Assembly: GCF_040183065.1 (NCBI RefSeq)
Contig: NC_091119.1
Span: forward strand, 63,474,392 to 63,538,391
Source of the DNA: Periplaneta americana
Lineage: Eukaryota > Arthropoda > Insecta > Blattodea > Blattidae
Reading direction: 5' to 3'
Length of the DNA stretch: 64,000 bases
Shown here: positions 57,291-64,000 of the stretch, in pieces
Layout: each line of letters begins with the position of its first letter
Position numbering within the stretch: position 1 is the stretch's first letter
Notes under the pieces: model-generated
The model's database searches: none
What the model saw: only the letters and a program-made list of their open reading frames with translations
Told to the model about the DNA's origin: nothing
Made by a program: the position numbers and the translations under genes

Positions 57291-57761
57291 CTTTTTACGT
57301 CTATGTACAGTAAACTTGTCCAACTTTGTTCTGTATGTACAAAGAAAACTTTTAACCCTTAAGTAATTGCACAGGGTGTTGACGGAGCTGTTAACTATAT
57401 ATTGAGTATGCCTGTACTTCTGAAACTTTCAATACCTTTCTTAGAATTGGTAAGGGAACAATAACCATAAACATGTTTTAAATCGGAATTTGCATACTTG
57501 AGATAACGGTTTATGTGGTGTGGTGTGATGCCAATATCCTGTGCTCCTATTATAAATAGTAACAGTGACTAAACTGACAATACTTGTGTAACAAATAATA
57601 ACAACCGCTTAAAGTGGCGACTGTGTGCACAGAAAAATCAAGAAAGTGGTCTGGAAAGTAAGATAAAAAGTAAATTATGATTAGGAGTGAATAGACATTC
57701 GAATATTACATGTGAACCAATATTGAAATATTACCATTACTGTACATTGATCTATAACGTC
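57291..57761. other. intron, nothing recognised
   Basis: AT-rich sequence without motifs. Confidence 0.4.
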
Positions 57762-58003
57762 CACACTTGTGGAGTAACAATTAGCGCATCTGGCCGCAAA
57801 ACCAGGTGGCCCGGGTTCGATTCCCGGTTGAAGCAAGTTACCTGGTTGAGATTTTTTCCGGGGTTTTCCCTCGACCCAATATGAGCAAATGCTGGGTAAC
57901 TTTCGGTGCCAGACCCCGGACTCATTTCACAGGAATTATCATCTTCATCTCATTCAATGCTAAATAATCTAAGATGTTGATAAAGCGTCGTAAAATAACC
58001 TAC
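57762..58003 (+). mobile_element. SINE family A, full-length form
   Basis: Head cacacttgtggagtaacaat, box B gggttcgattcccgg, middle agcaaatgctgggtaacttt, end agcgtcgtaaaataacctac. It lies 41 bases upstream of exon 3 of the coiled-coil gene, in the acceptor region, so it may affect splicing. Confidence 0.85.
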
Positions 58004-58044
58004 TACAACAACAAGATATTAAAGTATTTTTGTGTGTGTGACAG

Positions 58045-58152
58045 AAATATAACGAGCAAGAACATCTGCTTCAAAACATAATACAGACCATGACAGAAAT
58101 CCGATGTGACATTAAAGACATAAAGGAGCACGTCTTAAATAAACATTCACCA
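58045..58152 (+). CDS. exon 3 of the unrecognised coiled-coil protein gene
   Basis: Acceptor tttttgtgtgtgtgacag, 108 open bases (36 codons, phase 0 to 0), donor cca|gtaagt. The peptide begins KYNEQEHLLQNIIQTMTE and ends LNKHSP. Positions L9, I12, M16, I19, I23, I26 and V30 form a flawless 3-4-3-4 heptad series, and the register is the one set by exons 1 and 2. This is the strongest of the five exons. The coiled coil ends at the proline. Function unknown; dimerisation is the likely role of this part. Confidence 0.68.
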
Positions 58153-58719
58153 GTAAGTAAACACTTCTCCAGTATTTTAAGATTGCCATTATAATTACTT
58201 ACATTTAGGCCTTTTGGCAAAATTCGTAAGTACCTAGATGATGCTTACATCTGACATCGCTCATTAGATCTGTTGATATACCACAATGGCAGTAAGACTT
58301 TATTAATTTGTTTTATTTTACGAATGATAGTAAATTAAGACTGGAAAGGAAATATGAGTAAATCAATCAAATGTCTCAACACCGTCTACCACAAATAATT
58401 ATTATTCCACTTGTTAGAAATGATGCGTGAATTTTGGTTCATGTTTTATACTTTGTTATGGCAATGAAGATAATTTTCAGCGTGCAGCTTTGTTACAGAT
58501 TCTAAATTTTCAATGCAAGATTTTATAGGTTAAAGTAGGGATTTGCAGGTGTCAGAATATATTTTTAAAATTATTTCTTACGGTAAAGTACAGTCGGAGG
58601 ATTGAAAAAAAAACAGTACACATTTTCTTAACATGTCGACTACTGGTGCTCTTACCTTATAGCATATTAGATTAAGAACCAGACCCCTTATGTAGGCAAT
58701 CAATCTGTCTGCTTTTCAG
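58153..58719 (+). other. intron between exons 3 and 4
   Basis: AT-rich; no repeat recognised. It ends in a good acceptor tract (caatctgtctgcttttcag). Confidence 0.45.
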
Positions 58720-59049
58720 GAGAAGCGAAGCGTCCCTTTTATTGAAGAAAGTGAGACAAAAGCTATTGCATCAGTGTGCAAAAAGAATCGAAAGTCGACC
58801 TGGTTGGCAAGTTGGTATAGCGCTGGCCTTCTATGCCCAAGGTTGCGGGTTCGATCCCGGGCCAGGTCGATGGCATTTAAGTGTGCTTAAATGCGACAGG
58901 CTCATGCCAGTAGATTTACTGGCATGTAAAAGAACTCCTGCGGGACAAAATTCCGGCACATCCGGCGACGCTGATATAACCTCTGCAGTTGCGAGCGTCG
59001 TTAAATAAAACTTAAAAAAAAAAGAATCGAAATGTTATGACTCAGATGG
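58720..59049 (+). CDS. exon 4 of the coiled-coil gene, carrying a SINE
   Basis: Acceptor ctgtctgcttttcag and phase 0 fit exon 3. The frame reads EKRSVPFIEESETKAIASVC, then KKNR, before the SINE at 58794-59018. After the SINE the duplicated target restores KKNRNVMTQM-G and a donor gg|gtgagg in phase 1. Without the SINE the exon is 91 bases or so. With it, the frame runs through the SINE head for about 32 codons to a TAA at 58888-58890, upstream of the donor. The allele shown would thus make an altered C-terminus, or the exon is skipped or not used. Confidence 0.5.
58794..59018 (+). mobile_element. SINE family B in exon 4, 14-bp target duplication
   Basis: Best copy of family B: head gtcgacctggttggcaagtt, box B gggttcgatcccgggcc, body ctggcatgtaaaagaactcc, end gcgagcgtcgttaaataaaa with an A-rich tail. 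Exact duplication aaaaagaatcgaaa at 58780-58793 and 59019-59032 marks a recent insertion. Confidence 0.93.
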
Positions 59050-59052
59050 GTG

Positions 59053-59640
59053 AGGATAATCAATCAATCAATCTTCTTAATGTATCCAGCTGTTTGCTGA
59101 CAACATAATGTCCACTATAGTCCACTGTAGTCTATTCAGTTATTGTTTTTCACGAGAAAAGAGGGATATTTTGATCGGTGTTCATTATAGATGCCTGTTG
59201 CTAGTATCTAGAGGTGGGGTGTAGTCAATATATACTGCAGGGCTGTGTCTTCTGCAACTGGTACTGATGATTTTAATTTACTTCTTTTGTGGTTTATGGA
59301 TGGAAAGTATAGAAGAATGTGTTCCAGATCTTCATCATGATTATTACACCACAGACAAGTAGGATTATCAGAAATGAGAAATCGGTGTAGGTACAATTGT
59401 GTGACAATGTGACCTGTTCTGGCTCTTGTTAAAAATGTTTAAACATGTCTGGGCAAGTTTTTATACATATCCAGGTCATTATGTTTTTTTTTATTTTTTT
59501 TTATAGACTGTAAAATTTTTCCTTTGTCAGAAGAGAGCCAATTGTTAATCCATAGGTTTATAAAATGAGACTTTACTGAAGCAAAAGCACTGGATAGAGA
59601 TATCACTTGGAGAGGTCTTGGATGCAAATATGTTGCCTGT
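59053..59640 (-). pseudogene. LINE C-terminal fragment with (AATC)n tail
   Basis: Minus-strand reading: LYLHRFLISDNPTCLWCNNH with DEDLEHILLY, the cysteine/histidine knuckle after RNase H in Jockey/R1-like LINEs, preceded by TFLTRARTGHIVTQL. The left end is aatcaatcaatcaatc. It sits in the intron between exons 4 and 5. Confidence 0.75.
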
Positions 59641-59671
59641 TTTGCATAATTATCGACTTTCTCATTTGCAG

Positions 59672-59703
59672 GAGAACCGAAAGAGCTTTCTGGAGAAGAT
59701 TAA
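59672..59703 (+). CDS. terminal coding exon 5 of the coiled-coil gene
   Basis: Acceptor gactttctcatttgcag; joining phase 1 from exon 4 gives GEPKELSGED and a TAA at 59701-59703. Summing the exons without the SINE gives 372 bases, exactly 124 codons with the stop. A different frame of the same exon stays open to 59779, so the end is not certain. No AATAAA follows before the foldback element at 60026. Confidence 0.42.
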
Positions 59704-60025
59704 AATCTTCAGAAAAAGGGGAAATCAAACTCCAAGTGAAATAGGTGAGATTTCAAGTTACCAAGAAGATAGTGGTGACTAAACAGACCAAGTAGGTGCA
59801 AGAGCTCTAAAATTGAAAGCAAGTGAGAGGAGTTGATTCTTAATTATTTTTCAGAGAGATTGATTATAGAGTGAATTGCTAGGAGAGGCAATGACCTCTG
59901 TCAGAATGATTGGAATCTGACTCCTCCTGTCAGTAATTTGGTTCCAATTTGTAGATGCACAATATCTGAATCATGGAATATACTTTCAAGTTTGAAATGA
60001 AAGATTAATCTGAAGACTACATATA
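59704..60025 (+). other. possible 3' UTR or spacer
   Basis: No gene; an alternative frame from exon 5 remains open to 59779 (SSYQEDSGD). No clear poly(A) signal. Confidence 0.3.
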
Positions 60026-60784
60026 CAGGATGATTCACGAGGATATACCGTCACTTACAGAGCTTATTTCCGAAGACATTCTAAGCTAAAAATGTCATAT
60101 AGAAACATGTGTCCTAATCCCAATATTTTCAAAGTTACACAAAATATGAAGTTGTTTGAAAATACCTTATTTCTTTAGTTTTAAGGGTAAAAAAATATTA
60201 CAAATAGAGAATGAACTATTCAGAAGTATCATTTCTTTAAATGACTAGTGTTCTGAAACTTAAAATGTGTTGTCAATTGCTTTGCACAGATTTTATTTTT
60301 CAATGTTTAACTAAAAATGACATCTTTCTTACGCACTTATCACAAAAATTGTTACAAATCATACGACTTTAGGAACTTGATTCTTTACAGTTTAATTACG
60401 CATCTTAATGTACAGTCTTAAAGAATTTACAAGAGTGGCGTGATTTGTAACAATTGTTGTAATAAATGCGTAAGAAAATGTAATTTTGTAGTTAAAAATC
60501 GAAAAAAAAAAAATCTGTATGAAGCAACTATGGAATTCACAACACATTTTTAGCTTCCGAATATTAGCTAATTAAAGAAATGTTACTCATGAATAGTTCA
60601 TTCTTTATCTGTAATATTCTTTTACGCTTAAAACTCAACAATAATGGTATTTTACAAACAATTTCAAATTAGTATAACTCTGAAAGTATTGAGATTAGGA
60701 CAAATGTTTATATGATATTTTTTGCTCAGAATGTCTTCGGAAATAAGCTCCGTAAGGAACGGTAAATCCTCGTGAATCACCCTA
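60026..60784. mobile_element. 759-bp foldback MITE (two 380-bp inverted arms)
   Basis: The two halves are reverse complements over nearly their full length, meeting near 60405. Matched pairs include caggatgattcacgaggata with its counterpart at 60765-60784, gcttatttccgaagacattc near 60061 with 60730, and tcttacgcacttatcacaa with 60466. TA flanks at 60024-60025 and 60785-60786. No ORF. A transcript would form a very long hairpin. Confidence 0.9.
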
Positions 60785-60863
60785 TATTTACATTTCTGGG
60801 ACCGACTATTTGTTTTAGGTCTGCATTTGGTGTTCACATAATGCAATTCTTTTTGGACATATT

Positions 60864-61066
60864 AATTGAGGGGCTTAGAACAAAAAGCAGGTAAGTGACA
60901 TTATTAAAAAAAATGAGGTAAGTGATTACACTGTGCAGTGCTGCTATATGGGCATCATTTCACCAAACTAGTGTATAATATTTCATTGCATGTAGAACTT
61001 TAACTGTAATTTCCTCAAAACTAGGTTTCCGTCACTTACCTGCTCTTTGTTCTAAGCCCCTCAATT
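60864..61066. mobile_element. 203-bp MITE with 34-bp inverted ends
   Basis: ttgaggggcttagaacaaaa...gtaagtgac at 60866 and its complement at 61031-61064 match at 33 of 34 bases. Both ends continue as aattgagggg / cccctcaatt. The target duplication is unclear. Confidence 0.8.
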
Positions 61067-61865
61067 GTCCATAAACAGGGATAGAATAAAAGTTAATTTG
61101 GTTAATTTCCATGCTACATATACAGAGTGAACCATTAGCAATGTCATTAATTTCAGGAAGTTATTCTTTGAGATATTTGAAACAAAAAAGTTCAATACAA
61201 TTTTGGTCGTTTTTGCTTCCTTTCTGAAATAAAAATTCTTTTATATCAAATATTTCATAGCATATTTTTGGAATGCGATTGATTGAATCCCCAATATAGG
61301 GTAAACATTGATAATTTCGTGGCAGTGGTTATTTCGTGATACTTTTTCTTTGTTTTTTCGTGAACTAACCAATGGTGTTACGAGATTAAAATTTCCGCCA
61401 AGGGATTGTATATGTTGTCCAGTTTCCAGAAACATACAGCTACGCTTTGTGTGACTATTGTAGCTGCTTCAGTGAGCTTTTATGTTTGGAGAGAGCAAGT
61501 TAGCGTCGACTTCTCAGGCGTACAAATTTTGTGGATGTTTGTAATTACATTACAGGCTTATTACTAAAGGTAAGCAAATGATATTTGGAACAAAGATTTA
61601 TTATACCTTAATGAAATTTTAGGAAATGTTTTTCGAATTTTAGATACAGCTGTAGTCGCCATATAGGCTTAGCTTTACTGATAGAAATCTTAGCTGTTTG
61701 AGGCGAAATTTTGTTGAGTATTAAGCGTTACATTTTATACTATTTTAAAAATTGTATTACAATACGAATTTTAGAAATCTGAAGATAAGATATAACAAAA
61801 AAGAAAAGGGGGACGCAATGGATTCAGTGTAGCTTCTGTTTGATTTGTTATCATGCTAAGTGTCA
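61067..61865. other. no gene seen; A/T-rich with repeated phrase
   Basis: The phrase attgataatttcgtgg...ggttatttcgtgatac at 61306-61341 recurs inverted at 62815-62872. It may mark the two ends of one old element that includes the mariner wreck. A mariner-end-like tatacagagtgaaccatt is at 61119. Confidence 0.35.
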
Positions 61866-62535
61866 ATGATAAGTGCTAGATGACTTACTTGCAAGAATTG
61901 TGACAGAATATGAAACACGGCTCCACCATTTTGGACCGGAGGCAGAGGCAGACAATGGAGTAGCATCATACAAATTCACCAAAGAAATAGAAATTCAAAA
62001 GCGCACCTTCGGCAGGAAAAGTTATGGCTACTGTGTTTTTCGATTCAGAAGGATATTTGCTTATGGGTATCATGCCACACGGAACCACCATTAATTCTTA
62101 CGCGTATGTGGCAACTCTCAAGAAACTTCAAGCTTGACTGAGTAGTGTTCGACAACATCGTGAGAAGCAGGATGTTCTGCTATTGCACGAAAACGCACAG
62201 ACATATGTCAGTCACAAGATCACAGACCAGATCAGAAAATTCGGATAGACAACACTGAAACAATCGCCTTACAGTCCTAAACTGGCACCGTGCGATTACC
62301 ATCTCTCTCGTAAACTGAAGGATCCCTTCGTGGAATGAGGTTAGAAGATGACTCCCTTGTGCACGCTGCTAAAGAGTGGCTCAGACGTGTTGGTCCAGAC
62401 TTTTACCGTGCTGGTCTACAGGCCCTCGTTCCTAGGTTACGTAAGGCAGTTGAAAGGGACGGGGATTATGTGGAAAAGTGACATTTTGTTCCTAAAGGAT
62501 GTATCTACATTCTGTGAAAATAGCAAAGCTGTAGG
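61866..62535 (+). pseudogene. mariner transposase remnant (DD34D type)
   Basis: Pieces in order: RRQRQTM (from ...DPE-K-QSMEW), SAPSAGKVMATVFFDSEGYL (62005), GIMPHGTTINSYAYVATLKK, REKQDVLLLHENAQTYVSHK, SPKLAPCDYH and, near 62370, AKEWLRRVGPDFYRAGLQAL. First and third catalytic aspartates remain; the second is glutamate (LLHEN). Stops and frame changes kill it. The N-terminal DNA-binding domain is not present. Confidence 0.85.
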
Positions 62536-63024
62536 ATAAAAATATAATTTTTAAACAAATGTTATGCATTACTTTTGGAGTTACCCTAGTAATATAGGCT
62601 ATAGTAAAGTCCGTAATAAAAGTGTTCACCCTTTCAGGGCAAAGAAGATGTCTTTTCAATTTCAATTTTTACTTTGATTTCATTCTTATTATGTGTTGAT
62701 ATGTATTTCTATGTTTTCTTGCTATGAATATTAGACGGAATTACTATGTTTGAAGTCTTGTAACAATAAATGAGAATTTCATTTGGTTTTAATGAATTTT
62801 TCCACAATTCTTCTACCTCTCACGAAATTATCAATGTAATATCACGAAATTACCAAGGTTATCACGAAATAACCAACCTTTTAGCTTAAGTTTTAAAATT
62901 GGTTTTTGGCACTTGTTCAAGAACGTGTCCAATCTTCTATGTGTCCAGATTTGTACAGCCTGTTTCTCTCTATTTTCTCTCCTTGTTTCTCTTTTCTTCC
63001 TTCCGATTCTCTTTGCCCTCATTT

Positions 63025-63059
<35 letters not shown>

Positions 63060-63273
63060 TCCCCTTTTCCTCCCCGTAATGAGAGCCTTGTTTTCTACAT
63101 TTGTACCAGATACAGTAATAATTATAACGTTATTGCGGGAATAAGCCTGTTTTACACATAAGGAATGCGCGGTTTGCCCAGTAGCAGGCCGCAGCGCGCG
63201 CGTGTTTGCGTGGTGGGGCGGCCTGAGAGACTTGTCGTCGCGGCATTGTCGTTCGTTGTGCGGCGACGCAGCG
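62536..63273. other. spacer; (TC)n run and start of a GC-rich tract
   Basis: AT-rich to about 62960, then pyrimidine-rich with (tc)n at 63021-63049. From 63170 it is GC- and CpG-rich (cgcagcgcgcgcgtgtttgc), which suggests a promoter region for the exon at 63274. ORFs across the tc run are artefacts. Confidence 0.45.
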
Positions 63274-63592
63274 ATGTGCTTCTCCATGCTGCTGCACAGG
63301 CGACTCGGCGCGAGTCCCGTGCCCATGGAGGTGCTGCCCGCAGACGGCGGCGTAACTCTGTGCCCTGTTTCAGCCGACGACGCCAACCGGTCCACGTACT
63401 ACCAGCGCACCCGTCAACAACAATCGCGGCCAACTAACATCGTACCCGCACTTAATGGCCATGGAGACCCCTCGTGTAGCATAAAAAATATCACTCCGAC
63501 GCCGAGCACGCCCACCGTGGCCAGCGTGGCCGCACGTCAGCAACAGATCCAGCAGCAGCAGCAACAACAGCAGGCTGCCATGGCGGCGCAAG
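63274..63592 (+). CDS. probable first coding exon of a poly-Q protein gene
   Basis: From ATG at 63274 (MCFSMLLHRRLGASPVP), or the better-context ATG at 63325 (cccATGG), the frame is open through a low-complexity region (TPTPSTPTVASVAARQQQ) and a glutamine tract, to a donor caag|gtattt in phase 1. GC and CpG content is far above the rest of the window. Poly-Q and Ser/Thr/Pro-rich leaders are common in insect transcription and signalling proteins, but I do not recognise this one. No conserved domain is visible. The minus-strand ORFs here are shadows. Confidence 0.5.
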
Positions 63593-64000
63593 GTATTTAC
63601 GAAGCCTGCTGGCATATTCTTGGCCATACGATTCACATTCATGGCATAATAACTCTGTAGTGGTCGGGAAAAATGGCACAAGTCATAAATGTTAATTTTA
63701 CAGAAGGAAAAAACTGTCTTCACACTGGTTTATGTCGATTTGATTTTCTCCTGTATGAATTATTCTAATGGGAGAAATACTTATGTCTCTTTTCCCAAGA
63801 GGGCAGATGTTCCGTAAGTTGTCAATAAATTAATAAACAAATTTTGTGGAAACTGACTTATCCCACTTTTCCCAAGCATTGCAGAATTATAGGAAAGAGA
63901 AACGAAAATCTCTACAACTAGTTTAGCAGTTTTGTCAAGTGTGCCAAACAGCTTTAAATAAAAGGCTATCAATGTATCTTTAAAGTAACAATTATATTAC
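63593..64000 (+). other. probable intron after the poly-Q exon
   Basis: Composition drops at once to AT-rich after the donor. No further exon before the window ends. Confidence 0.45.

Noticed and set aside
59672..59779. Longer exon 5 in the frame ENRKSFLEKIKIF
   Set aside because: It needs phase 0, but the exon 4 donor gives phase 1; kept only as an alternative.
63370..63723. Arg/Leu-rich minus-strand ORFs
   Set aside because: Shadows of the GC-rich poly-Q exon; no splice or start support on that strand.

Overview
This is eukaryotic, insect-like DNA: AT-rich, gene-poor and packed with transposable elements (TEs). No bacterial operon, CRISPR array or rRNA gene is visible, and no stand-alone tRNA gene could be defended. 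The SINE families (a tRNA-like head followed by a conserved body ending ...cgtcgttaaataaa or ...cgtcgtaaaataacc), the interspersed TTAGG-type motif and the TE mix (P element, hAT, Tc1/mariner, Penelope-like, several LINEs) suggest a blattodean such as a cockroach. That assignment is inference from memory of such repeats, not a database result.

Host genes. Three candidates survive a reading with splice sites. (1) A minus-strand exon (18206-18366) resembles a membrane segment of an SLC9B/NHA sodium-proton antiporter. (2) A plus-strand gene of at least five short exons (25509-25565, 31102-31185, 58045-58152, 58720-59049, 59672-59703) would encode about 123 residues once a SINE is discounted. Exons 1-3 are phase 0 and carry one unbroken coiled-coil heptad register from about residue 10 to 77, across introns of 5.5 and 26.9 kb. 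A SINE with a 14-bp target duplication sits inside exon 4. I do not recognise the protein. (3) A GC-rich, poly-Q-coding first-exon-like stretch (63274-63592) ends in a good splice donor.

Layout. 0.2-3.8 kb: SINEs, a 151-bp MITE and a LINE 3' end. 3.8-6.6 kb: a Penelope-like element with an intact 689-codon RT plus GIY-YIG ORF. 8-13 kb: decayed transposases, and a LINE 3' end split by a DD41D mariner. 13.5-15.5 kb: a SINE nested in a SINE, a GC-rich tract and a second LINE end. 17-21.6 kb: a MITE, a SINE, the antiporter exon and a Tc1 element inside a minisatellite. 22-25.4 kb: a hAT whose terminal TA was hit by a second transposon, just upstream of the coiled-coil gene's first exon. 28-33 kb: TTAA and TA MITEs, a deleted mariner and LINE fragments. 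33.2-36.6 kb: a full-length P element with perfect 8-bp target duplication. 37-46 kb: hAT and Tc1 wrecks and SINEs. 46.7-55.7 kb: an R1/I-like LINE broken by two hAT elements, one of which holds a Tc1. 56-62.6 kb: SINEs, three exons, a 759-bp foldback element and a mariner wreck.

Most TEs lie in introns of the coiled-coil gene or around it, so the window is mainly a record of nested insertions whose order can be read from target duplications. In the youngest-looking elements every frameshift I could locate is a one-base change in a homopolymer run, which may be assembly error rather than decay. No computation was run; alignments were done by eye.
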